Of a stretch of DNA of 64,000 nucleotides, positions 28,086 through 35,161 are shown one piece after another. Each line of letters starts with the position of its first letter. Position 1 is the stretch's first letter. The notes beneath the pieces are model-generated. The model worked only from the letters and a program-made list of their open reading frames with translations. It was not told the origin of the DNA and ran no database searches. A program made the position numbers and the translations under genes. Source of the stretch: Acidianus ambivalens (lineage in GTDB: Archaea > Thermoproteota > Thermoprotei_A > Sulfolobales > Sulfolobaceae); NCBI RefSeq assembly GCF_009729015.1, contig NZ_CP045482.1, positions 988,001 to 1,052,000 of the forward strand, given 5' to 3'.

Positions 28086-28138
28086 TTTCAGTTTTTTAGT
28101 TTTTCCTCATTCTTCAGTTCGTCCCTGCTACATCACAA
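28086..28138 (-). ncRNA. Candidate C/D box sRNA with a guide for 16S rRNA
   Basis: Read on the minus strand: box C GTGATGT (28136-28130, last base differs from RTGATGA), 12-nt spacer AGCAGGGACGAA, box D' CTGA (28117-28114), 3 nt, box C' ATGAGGA (28110-28104, one mismatch), 12-nt spacer AAAACTAAAAAA, box D CTGA (28091-28088). The 12/3/12 spacing is what archaeal C/D guides show. The first spacer is complementary over 10 nt (CGUCCCUGCU) to the conserved archaeal 16S segment just before the CACACACCGCCCG region. By the N+5 rule it would direct 2'-O-methylation of the U in CG-U-CCC. The second guide is A-rich and probably has no target. The target sequence is recalled, not searched. Confidence 0.65.
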
Positions 28139-28147
28139 AATAAGCAT

Positions 28148-28208
28148 AAGGGGACCCATCCATGTTCATAAGTCCCCGGTACACGAGGACATTATCCCAT
28201 GGACCCTT
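28148..28208. other. GC-rich foldable intergenic element
   Basis: A non-coding stretch of about 55% GC in a region where surrounding DNA is near 33%. Nested arms are AAGGG/CCCTT at the ends, CCATG/CATGG inside, TAA/TTA and a 7-bp stem with a 5-nt loop (minus-strand GTCCTCG, TGTAC, CGGGGAC). An alternative plus-strand hairpin is GGGGAC (28150-28155) with GTCCCC (28172-28177). The central stem contains a G-U wobble on the minus strand but a C-A mismatch on the plus strand, which hints at minus-strand transcription. I find no C/D or ACA boxes and no tRNA B-box. Function unknown. Confidence 0.5.
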
Positions 28209-28235
28209 CTCAATATATTAAATGTAAGATAAGCT

Positions 28236-28553
28236 TTAATTATTTTCCTCTCTCTCCTTAAGTTCAACTTCCTCTTCTCCAATATCTTCGTCTTCTATGT
28301 TCTTTAATTTTCTCACAAGTTCTCCAACTATTGCATCAAGCTGAGCCACTTTAGCCTCAAGAAATGCTATATTTTCCTCACACTCAGTGTTTTTCTCCAC
28401 ATTTTCTCCTTCCTCCTCTTTTTCCATACCCTGTCTAATGTAGAACTTTACTAAGTCAGTTATCTGTATTCCCATATCTTCAGCTTTCTTTCTAAGCTCT
28501 TCGTACATTCCTTCCGGAATCGATAAGTGTATAGTTGGCACTGTACTTTTCAC
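28236..28553 (-). CDS. Ribbon-helix-helix protein with acidic coiled coil
   Basis: A 105-residue protein. Residues 5-45 (TIHLSIPEGMYEELRKKAEDMGIQITDLVKFYIRQGM) form a CopG/MetJ-type ribbon-helix-helix DNA-binding unit. Residues 46-105 are very acidic with a heptad-like helix (IAFLEAKVAQLDAIVGELVRKLKNI), suggesting oligomerisation through a coiled coil. Likely a transcriptional regulator. A second, shorter RHH gene is encoded divergently at 28686. Confidence 0.75.
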   Translation of the reverse strand: MKSTVPTIHLSIPEGMYEELRKKAEDMGIQITDLVKFYIRQGMEKEEEGENVEKNTECEENIAFLEAKVAQLDAIVGELVRKLKNIEDEDIGEEEVELKEREENN

Positions 28554-28621
28554 TCAATAAAAATATATGGCAAACTTATATATTAATCTTCCTCATGAAA
28601 TAGTCCTCTTGAAATATTAAG

Positions 28622-28666
<45 letters not shown>

Positions 28667-28685
28667 GATATATATTGGATATACG

Positions 28686-28862
28686 ATGAGAGTTGTAACA
28701 TTTAAGGCAGAAGAAGATTTGTTAGAACTACTAGACAGATATGCTATAAAATATGGGTTAAATAGAAGTGAAGCAATAAGAAAAGCAATAGAAAATCTAG
28801 TTAAAGACGAGGTAAATAAAGAGACAGTTCCTGTGGCCAGAGTAGAGAAGATTAGGCTGTAA
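28686..28862 (+). CDS. Small ribbon-helix-helix (CopG-like) protein
   Basis: A 58-residue protein starting MRVVTFKAEEDLLELLDRYA and continuing LNRSEAIRKAIENLV, the standard RHH beta strand plus two helices, with a short tail ending VEKIRL. It overlaps the 3' end of the convergent MBL gene by 11 nt. Upstream, TATA-like sequences are present (CTTAAAC about 40 nt and ATATATATT about 15 nt before the ATG). A DNA-binding regulator or antitoxin-like role is likely from the fold. No toxin partner is adjacent. Confidence 0.75.
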   Translation: MRVVTFKAEEDLLELLDRYAIKYGLNRSEAIRKAIENLVKDEVNKETVPVARVEKIRL

Positions 28863-29472
28863 GAAGATAAATTGCTTCTTTATCTTCTATTTTCTCAATA
28901 CCTTTTTTACCTTCTATCACTTTCCATCCTAATTCCTTTATGAAATTATCTACAGGATCCAAGGGCATTAAATGACCCCTAACCCAATAATGCATTGGAA
29001 TCACTACTTGTGGCTTAAGATCCTTTACTAAAGATACTGCTTCTTTATAATCAATAGTTATTAAACCGCCTACTGGTATCATTAAAACTGTAGGAGATGA
29101 AATCTCCTTAATAAGATCTTCTTTAAGAGGATATTCACCTAAATCACCTAGGTGTACAATTACATTGCCCTCAGAATCTTCTATTCTATAAATTGCAGTC
29201 TCTCCTCTTCTCCTTCCTTTTTCTTTATCATGATAAGCCTTATACCCGGTTATCTTATAATTCTGATAATTTATATAACCATAATATTTCATTTTCATGT
29301 CATTATAGGATAATATCTCGTAAGCATTATGATCATAATGATCGTGTGTAATTAAAACTAGATCAACTTTATCAATATTGGGTTTAGGTAAGCCTATACT
29401 GCCTCCATCATGAGGATCTATGACAATTTTTCTATCAATGAGAAACATTGAATGACCAAAATATTCAATCAT
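28852..29472 (-). CDS. Metallo-beta-lactamase fold hydrolase (UlaG-like)
   Basis: A 206-residue MBL-fold protein with the two-metal motif THDHYDHNAYE (H-x-H-x-D-H), an aspartate/histidine pair in VHLGDLGEYP and a C-terminal VVIPMHYWVRGH. The short N terminus MIEYFGHSMFLIDRK is the UlaG/YtnP-like form found in many archaea. Substrate unknown. It overlaps the small RHH gene at its 3' end and lies 14 nt downstream of the leuA-like gene on the same strand. Confidence 0.85.
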   Translation of the reverse strand: MIEYFGHSMFLIDRKIVIDPHDGGSIGLPKPNIDKVDLVLITHDHYDHNAYEILSYNDMKMKYYGYINYQNYKITGYKAYHDKEKGRRRGETAIYRIEDSEGNVIVHLGDLGEYPLKEDLIKEISSPTVLMIPVGGLITIDYKEAVSLVKDLKPQVVIPMHYWVRGHLMPLDPVDNFIKELGWKVIEGKKGIEKIEDKEAIYLLTA

Positions 29473-29486
29473 AAAAAGAAATTATT

Positions 29487-30633
29487 TTACGAGTTCAAAA
29501 GCTTAATTGCTATATTCCTTGCATCTTCTGCACTTATCTTCTCTCCAGATTCGGCCTTCTTTTTAATCTCCATCAAAACTATTCTTAATTTATTATCATC
29601 TAGGTGAATTCCTTGATCCTCTAATATTTTCTTTAATCCGTGAATTCCGCTATGTTTTCCTAATGCTAATCTTCTAAAATTACCAACTTCTTCTGGAGAT
29701 ATAGGTTCATAAGTTGCGGGATTTTCTATAACTCCATGCACATGAATTCCTGCTTCATGACCAAATGCGTTTTCACCCACTATAGCTTTAAAGTAGGGTA
29801 TAGGAATTCCACTTAATTCTGAGACTAGTTTGCTAGTTTCGTATAATAGCCAAGTTTTTATATTCAAATCATAATGCATTAACTTCTTTAATGCCATAAC
29901 TACTTCTTCTAATGACGCATTTCCTGCCCTTTCGCCTATACCATTCACAGTAACATGCACTTGCCTTGCCCCGGCTGCCACACCGGCTATAGAGTTTGCT
30001 GTAGCAAGGCCAAAATCGTTATGGCAATGAACACTAACAATCTTATCTCCAGCTACGTTAACAACTTTTTTAATTAAATCATAGAAAGTGAAAGGCGTCA
30101 TTACGCCTACTGTGTCTGGAATATTTATTCTGTCGGCTCCTGCTTGTATGGCAGTTTTTATTGCAGTTAGCAAGAAATCCTCTTCAGACCTGGTAGCGTC
30201 TTCTGGACTAAATTCTACAATTAGGCCATGAGATTTTGCATAGCTTACACTTTCATAAATTCTATCTAAAACTTCTTCTCTTGTCATCTTTAATTTATAC
30301 TTCATATGTATCTCTGAAGTAGCTATGAATACATGAATACTAGAGAGTCCTGCTTCTATTACCTTATCTATATCATTTTTATTTGCTCTAGCTAGACCAA
30401 TAACTTCAGTTTTATCTCCTACTTCTTCCAAGATTTTCTTAGTTGCAATAAAATCTCCTTCAGAAGAAGCAGGAAATCCAGCTTCTATTACATCTACACC
30501 CAGTTTGACTAATTGATTTGCTATTCTTACCTTTTGTTCAACAGTAAAATCTATTCCTGGAGCCTGTTCACCATCTCTTAACGTGGTATCCAGTATCCTT
30601 ACCTTATTCGAGAATACGCATCCCTTGCACCAT
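29487..30633 (-). CDS. leuA: 2-isopropylmalate/homocitrate synthase family enzyme, frame disrupted near the start
   Basis: Alpha-isopropylmalate synthase family (TIM barrel), condensing acetyl-CoA with a 2-oxoacid. The signature LDTTLRDGEQAPG, the IEAGFPASSEGDF segment, HCHNDFGLATAN and NGIGERAGNASLEE are present. The regulatory C-terminal domain is absent (about 380 residues in all). The frame is open upstream of the TTG at 30431, but has no ATG/GTG/TTG between the stop near 30653 and LDTTLRDG. A leaderless ATG at 30633, 24 nt from a TATA box, is in the neighbouring frame and hits TAA after nine codons. Dropping one G of the GGG at 30622-30624 would join them as MVQGCVFSNKVRILDTT. Citramalate or homocitrate synthase are alternatives to LeuA. 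Confidence 0.8.
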
Positions 30634-30652
30634 TCTATAAATCTACTTAAAT

Positions 30653-30660
30653 TTTATAAA
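30653..30660 (-). promoter_or_regulatory. TATA box of the leuA-like gene
   Basis: TTTATAAA (self-complementary) lies 24 nt upstream of the minus-strand ATG at 30633 and overlaps the mptE stop codon. It supports 30633 as the true start of the leuA-like gene. Confidence 0.5.
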
Positions 30661-31286
30661 CTTTGCTGTAAAGCCTCTTTTACAATATTTTTTGCAATTT
30701 TTAATTTCTCTCTCTTTATCCATGAAATGGGTACATCTGTATCGTACCAAGGTTTAGAAAATTTTCCGATATAGTTAGAGTCAAAATCCATAGCATAAAG
30801 TAAAATTTTTTCAGCACCATATATTTTTGCCAAAATAACAGCTCTATCTCCGTCAGTAAATCCACCGAACATTTTTAACCTACCAAAAGGCATAACTTGA
30901 CATGTACCTATTATATACTTCATTTTCTTAACTTTTTGTATTTTATCAATATTGTCACCATGCGCTAAAACTACATAACCACTTTTCTCAGGAAATATCT
31001 CAATTCCATCCAGGTCTGTAACTACAATATCTGGAATTATGCCCTTTTTAACCAAATAGTTCGTTGCCCCATCGGCTGAGATTATTATATCTGCGTCTAT
31101 TTCCTTAATAGAAGTTAAGCTAGGACCTGCACCTACTACTGCTACTTTCTTACCTTTTATTTCCTCTAGTAAATAAGTATAGTCTTCTACTATTAATTGA
31201 TTAAGTAAAGAGGCCGAATAATAATCCTTAGCATATGAAAACCTTAACCATTCCCTAATTTTAGAATAAAAGGATATCCACTTCAT
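30654..31286 (-). CDS. mptE: 6-hydroxymethyl-7,8-dihydropterin pyrophosphokinase (MptE, DUF115)
   Basis: A 210-residue DUF115 protein. The archaeal family transfers pyrophosphate from ATP to 6-hydroxymethyl-7,8-dihydropterin, giving the substrate for condensation with an arylamine in C1-carrier pterin synthesis. Motifs are KVAVVGAGPSLTSI, ADGATNYLVKKGIIPDIVVTDLDG, LAHGDNI and FGGFTDGDRAV. The start ATG overlaps the stop of the 73-aa gene by 4 nt (ATGA). It is the last gene of a tight minus-strand operon starting near 32308, and lies close to PTPS-like and DHPS-like genes of the same pathway. Confidence 0.87.
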   Translation of the reverse strand: MKWISFYSKIREWLRFSYAKDYYSASLLNQLIVEDYTYLLEEIKGKKVAVVGAGPSLTSIKEIDADIIISADGATNYLVKKGIIPDIVVTDLDGIEIFPEKSGYVVLAHGDNIDKIQKVKKMKYIIGTCQVMPFGRLKMFGGFTDGDRAVILAKIYGAEKILLYAMDFDSNYIGKFSKPWYDTDVPISWIKREKLKIAKNIVKEALQQSL

Positions 31287-31480
31287 TGAATCTTGAAGTA
31301 TACTATCTCACCATCAACCTTTATTATTTGTAGAAAATATTTTCTCTTTATATCTTGTAGAAAAGGATTATTCATAGAAATCTTGAAAATAACATATTCT
31401 TTCTTATCTTTAAGATACTCTATCGCTTCTAAAGGATCGTATGAACATTGATCTGAGTCTAAATCAACTATGGAATTCAT
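31283..31480 (-). CDS. Small hypothetical protein in the mptE operon
   Basis: A 65-residue protein if started at ATG 31480 (MNSIVDLDSDQ), which is 17 nt inside the upstream gene; the frame is open to 31504. It is predicted alpha/beta, with the C terminus FLQIIKVDGEIVYFKI resembling strands of a small OB or SH3-like fold. No known motif. Translational overlap on both sides argues for a real gene co-expressed with mptE. Confidence 0.5.
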   Translation of the reverse strand: MNSIVDLDSDQCSYDPLEAIEYLKDKKEYVIFKISMNNPFLQDIKRKYFLQIIKVDGEIVYFKIQ

Positions 31481-31880
31481 CAAAAACTTCTTGTACTTTA
31501 TCAAATATTTTAGTTATCCTATCTAAAGTTGTCTTCACTTCCGCATTTCTTACTACTACACTTGGAGATTTTAACGAGGATTCATCAATAAAGTTAGTAA
31601 TACTAAGTTGCCTATCTAAATCTTGAATCTCTTTAATTAAAGATTTTAATGACGAGTCTAAATCTCTAGTCTCTTCTAAATATGACAGAGCATTAACGGA
31701 GTCTCCATCTACTGAATATACTCCATATAAGGATAAAATCACACTGGCCAAATTATTAAGGGTTTCATCTAATCTAACTAAGGTATAGTACAGATCACCT
31801 TCATTATAAGCTTCAGTAGCTTCTTTTAACGTCCTAGTACCGCGTAATAAAAACTCCGAAGCTAACGCACTAGAGTTCAT
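31464..31880 (-). CDS. Helical HEPN-like protein
   Basis: A 138-residue all-helical protein (EFLLRGTRTLKEATEAYNEG, then DETLNNLASVILSLYGVYSV) whose helix pattern resembles HEPN domains. It lacks the catalytic R-x(4-6)-H motif of HEPN ribonucleases. The 143-aa gene upstream overlaps by 4 nt (ATGA) and resembles the C-terminal half of a minimal nucleotidyltransferase, the usual HEPN partner. HEPN assignment is tentative; an operon-specific role in pterin synthesis is equally possible. Confidence 0.45.
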   Translation of the reverse strand: MNSSALASEFLLRGTRTLKEATEAYNEGDLYYTLVRLDETLNNLASVILSLYGVYSVDGDSVNALSYLEETRDLDSSLKSLIKEIQDLDRQLSITNFIDESSLKSPSVVVRNAEVKTTLDRITKIFDKVQEVFDEFHS

Positions 31881-32308
31881 ATTTCTATCACTTCACCTTT
31901 CTTTACTTTACCCAAATCTAAAATTTTCTTATCATAATCTTCTACAATTTTTACATTAGCTTTACGAATATTGGAAATTAGTCCCTTAGGATCATAAAGA
32001 ATGTAACCTTTATGAATAATATAAATCAACTTCGGTATGTTGTAAGATAATTCCTTAGGTGAAAGAATTATACCATATAATCTAGGCGATTTATGATTTT
32101 CTAGTACAAATTTTTTGAATTCATCTAATTTTCTAAGTCTATTATAAAAGAAATTATATATCTCTCCCCTAGCAAATAGAGAAATTTTATCCACATCTTC
32201 CAATACTACTAGAATAACGTTATAATTAGGTTCATAAATTATGCCCTTTAACTTATCTCCATACCAGCTAAGAATATCTAAGGAAATATTCTCAACTAAC
32301 TTTAGCAT
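31877..32308 (-). CDS. Nucleotidyltransferase-like protein, probably inactive
   Basis: A 143-residue alpha/beta protein. The segment SYNIPKLIYIIHKGYILYDPKG resembles the end of MNT-family nucleotidyltransferase domains. The expected N-terminal G-S-x(9)-D-x-D metal motif is missing (NVILVVLEDVDKI stands in its place). It heads the operon to the HEPN-like, 65-aa and mptE genes. The assignment rests on weak resemblance only. Confidence 0.4.
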   Translation of the reverse strand: MLKLVENISLDILSWYGDKLKGIIYEPNYNVILVVLEDVDKISLFARGEIYNFFYNRLRKLDEFKKFVLENHKSPRLYGIILSPKELSYNIPKLIYIIHKGYILYDPKGLISNIRKANVKIVEDYDKKILDLGKVKKGEVIEI

Positions 32309-32342
32309 ACCAGTTTAATATTAAGCAAATATAAATAAAGTT

Positions 32343-32840
32343 GTGGATGTTGTAAAAGAATACCTCAATCTTAAACCTAGTAAAAAGATCAAGATTTTAG
32401 ATATTGAAATACCATGCGATACCGAGTGTTTAAGGAATTCAAATTTCAAGGAACTATTAAATAATGAAAATTTCAAGGAACAGTTAGAAATTCTGGATAG
32501 CCTAGAAAATTTGATAGATGATAATATAAATACATTACTTCAAGAACTAGAATTTAAGTTCTCTAACTATCATGTTAATTTGGAAAATCTTGCCTATACT
32601 ATATATAAAATTGTAGAAGAAGGAGGTAACGTTATAGTAGGCAATAATAGTATAATCTTTGAAGATAAAGTGATAGCTAAAGGTGGTGAATTCAACTCAT
32701 TTTATGAAGTAGCTAAATTAATAGATGAGATTAAAAATGATGAGAATATAAGATCTCTGTGTGATGAAATTAAATATCTTGCAGATTCATTATGGGAGCA
32801 TTTCAATAAAAACCTCAGGAGGGTCTTAAATGAAAGTTAA
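32343..32840 (+). CDS. Hypothetical protein upstream of the PTPS-like gene
   Basis: A 165-residue acidic helical protein with GTG start, no recognised domain. A TATA-like AAATATAAATAAA lies 10-20 nt upstream. Residues 70-125 contain a strand-rich piece (GGNVIVGNNSIIFEDKVIAKGG). It overlaps the PTPS-like start by 11 nt and carries that gene's ribosome-binding site AGGAGG, so the two are translated from one mRNA. Confidence 0.55.
   Translation: MDVVKEYLNLKPSKKIKILDIEIPCDTECLRNSNFKELLNNENFKEQLEILDSLENLIDDNINTLLQELEFKFSNYHVNLENLAYTIYKIVEEGGNVIVGNNSIIFEDKVIAKGGEFNSFYEVAKLIDEIKNDENIRSLCDEIKYLADSLWEHFNKNLRRVLNES
32817..32822 (+). promoter_or_regulatory. Shine-Dalgarno site for the PTPS-like gene
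   Basis: AGGAGG 7 nt before ATG 32830, inside the preceding gene. Strong SD motifs are used by internal operon genes in Sulfolobales, whereas first genes are leaderless. Confidence 0.6.
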
Positions 32841-33240
32841 GATCGGAATTGAAGGGTTTACAATAGATTCGGCTCATTACACTTTATCTTCTCCAGGGGA
32901 TTCCCAATTACACGGACATACGTACATAATAAACGTCGAAGTTGAAGGAAACATAAATCCAGCTAATGGATTTGTAATAGATTTTAATAAATTAAAAGAC
33001 GAAATAGGAAAAATCATTAAGGAATGGGATCACAAATTGATAGTACCAAAGAAAGATTTGGAAAAAATCTCAATCTCTGGTCCTTTCAGGAATGAGATCA
33101 AAATTATTGAAGAAGACTATCCAACAGCAGAATATATAGGCTTTGAATTAGCTAAAGAAATATATAATAGAATAAATATGCCAATAAAAATAAAAATATA
33201 TGAAGGAAAAGATTCTTATGCAATAATAGAATATCCTTAG
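32830..33240 (+). CDS. 6-pyruvoyl-tetrahydropterin synthase / QueD family protein lacking the catalytic Cys
   Basis: A 136-residue T-fold protein. Zinc ligands are His16 in DSAHYTL and His28/His30 in LHGHTY; the pterin-anchoring glutamate region is near the C terminus. QueD and classical PTPS have Cys four residues before the HGH motif. Here that residue is Asp24 (D-S-Q-L-H-G-H). From memory, archaeal family members without the Cys have been linked to forming 6-hydroxymethyl-7,8-dihydropterin, the MptE substrate, and mptE lies 1.5 kb away. Archaeosine/queuosine synthesis is a less likely alternative. Confidence 0.8.
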   Translation: MKVKIGIEGFTIDSAHYTLSSPGDSQLHGHTYIINVEVEGNINPANGFVIDFNKLKDEIGKIIKEWDHKLIVPKKDLEKISISGPFRNEIKIIEEDYPTAEYIGFELAKEIYNRINMPIKIKIYEGKDSYAIIEYP

Positions 33241-33638
33241 TCCACAATGAATCTTAAGCCTATATTATCTATTGCTTTACATTCTCCATATTTTCTCACT
33301 CTAGAAAAACAGTAAATCTTACCATTGTCAAACTTAAAACAAGAGAAGTCATTTTTTAGACTTTCATGAAATTTGTTCACATCGAATAACTCTCCCTCTT
33401 TCCCTTGACATAAGTATCCGTCAAATTCAATTCTAGATAAGACTGACTTTCTCAAGAATATGAAAATTCCGCCAAAAATACGTGGGTAACATAAAAGCTT
33501 ATCTCTACACTCGCTAATTTTCATGGTAGATTTTAAAATTTCTATAACTTCTCCTTCAGTCTTTGTAGGTAAAACTGATATTGAGATAGTATATTCACCG
33601 CTATGCAAATAAATTACGTCTGGAACCGAGATGATCAT
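33237..33638 (-). CDS. Hypothetical cysteine-containing protein
   Basis: A 133-residue protein with six cysteines (ISECRDKLLCYP, GYLCQGKEG, DFSCFKF, KIYCFSR, GECKAID), enough for a metal or Fe-S site, though no spacing I recognise. It begins on the last base of the DHPS-like gene's stop codon (TAATG) and overlaps the convergent PTPS-like gene by 4 nt. Context suggests a role in the pterin pathway, but this is inference. Confidence 0.5.
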   Translation of the reverse strand: MIISVPDVIYLHSGEYTISISVLPTKTEGEVIEILKSTMKISECRDKLLCYPRIFGGIFIFLRKSVLSRIEFDGYLCQGKEGELFDVNKFHESLKNDFSCFKFDNGKIYCFSRVRKYGECKAIDNIGLRFIVD

Positions 33639-35110
33639 TAATGAATCTTCTTAAATAAGGGAAGATCTTGAATATAATTTTTATCTAGATTTCTAGCTAT
33701 TTCAGCTTTAGCCAATTCATATCCTATATAAACAGCGTGCTGTTTACTTATATTTACTCTCTTTACTAATTCTCTCCCTATGGATAAGGCTTCGTCTCCC
33801 ACTAGAGTAATTTTGTCCTTACCATAAAAGGTTAAAGCTATCTTACCGTTAACTAAGGAAATTTTTGCAAAACCCGCACTATCCATTTCTGGTTCGTTAT
33901 GCTCTACAGTAATAAAATCCTTTAGTTCTTCTTCCTTATATCTAACTTTATCCTTTAAAATAAGCAAATCTATCCCTAAATCCTTAGGCACTCTTTTCTG
34001 AATAAGGGAAATACTAACCATCTTAGATGCCTCTTTTATTTCCCAAGAACTCCACCTAGTTTTACCTTTTTCCATAGTTAAAAGACAAGAAATACCCAAT
34101 TCTCCAGCAATAGCTGTAAGTAACGCATTCATGCCATGGCTATCAGCGTCAACTAGCTCAGTAACATTTAGGGTACCCATTAATATTGGGTATTGAGGTA
34201 AAGCTTCCCTTATTCTTTTATATTCTATGAAGCTATCAACCATACCTTGAAGAGGTGGCGATAAAACTGCGTCCAAAATTAGCTTAGTAAAACCTTTACT
34301 TGAAAGTATTTTAGTAAGTTTAATTACTATCTCAGATTTATTCTCAACATTAAAAGGAGCTACAACAAAAGCGGCCTTATTCTTAACCTCCTCAAGTTTC
34401 TCATAGTTCACTTCATTTATATTAAAAACAAAATCTGCGCCTTCTTTTATTCCTTCTATCATTTCCCTTGGTGAATCGCTGTCTATTCCTACTATAACTC
34501 CCGTATCCTTAGCTTTTCTAATCTTATTTCTTACATCGTTCAAGTCATTGTGACCTACCGGAAATCCTATAACATACACATCAACAAATTCCCTAGTTCT
34601 CTCAATTTCTTCCAAAATTCTCTCAATAGACCATGTAGGGTCTAGTTCTAAAAATACTCTAAAAGGGGGTGGTCTTAATGGAATTTTTATGCCTTGCTCA
34701 AACGCTACTTCTTGTTTTTCTTCAATCTCTTCTAATGTTTTCAATACTTTTTCTGTCCTTATTTTACCTAAAATTTTGTCTGCAGGATAAACTGTAGATA
34801 GTTCAATTCCTTGATTTAATGCCTCAAAAACTAGCGGAAGATCCCATGCATTTTCAGTCCCTTTTACCGTTTTAATTCCAGTTTCTTCTTCTATTATCTT
34901 CGCATCACCGAAAACTAGACCTGGCAGGATAATTATATCAAAATCTTTTAGATTATCATTTTTTATATTTTCAAGAATATATTGTACGCTCATCAAAGAT
35001 GCCACTGGATAGTTTAAAGCTTTAACCTCAGCTTTAACGTTCTTAATCTTCTTTGCTACTTCCTCTACTATAGGATAAGCTAACTTGCCAGTAATAAGTA
35101 ATGCCTTCAC
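33638..35110 (-). CDS. Dihydropteroate synthase-like protein (archaeal)
   Basis: A 490-residue protein of the archaeal dihydropteroate-synthase-related family: an N-terminal domain (VKALLITGKLAYPIVEEVAKK, IIILPGLVFGDA) followed by a TIM barrel with DHPS-like strands (FRVFLELDPTW, VIVGIDSDSPREM, ADFVFNINEVN, LILDAVLSPP). The usual pterin-binding N-x-T-x-D-S-F is not clear. I start it at GTG 35110, 28 nt from the TATA-like GATTTAAAGG; the frame is open to TTG 35158. Together with MptE and the PTPS-like protein it suggests tetrahydromethanopterin/sulfopterin-type coenzyme synthesis. Confidence 0.78.
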   Translation of the reverse strand: MKALLITGKLAYPIVEEVAKKIKNVKAEVKALNYPVASLMSVQYILENIKNDNLKDFDIIILPGLVFGDAKIIEEETGIKTVKGTENAWDLPLVFEALNQGIELSTVYPADKILGKIRTEKVLKTLEEIEEKQEVAFEQGIKIPLRPPPFRVFLELDPTWSIERILEEIERTREFVDVYVIGFPVGHNDLNDVRNKIRKAKDTGVIVGIDSDSPREMIEGIKEGADFVFNINEVNYEKLEEVKNKAAFVVAPFNVENKSEIVIKLTKILSSKGFTKLILDAVLSPPLQGMVDSFIEYKRIREALPQYPILMGTLNVTELVDADSHGMNALLTAIAGELGISCLLTMEKGKTRWSSWEIKEASKMVSISLIQKRVPKDLGIDLLILKDKVRYKEEELKDFITVEHNEPEMDSAGFAKISLVNGKIALTFYGKDKITLVGDEALSIGRELVKRVNISKQHAVYIGYELAKAEIARNLDKNYIQDLPLFKKIH

Positions 35111-35161
35111 ATTATTCCAAGAGTAATTAACCTTTAAATCTATATATTCTAAATACAATTA

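Noticed and set aside
28148..28208. tRNA gene in the GC-rich gap
   Set aside because: No GGTTCGA-type B box, no clover-leaf arms and no CCA-like end on either strand.
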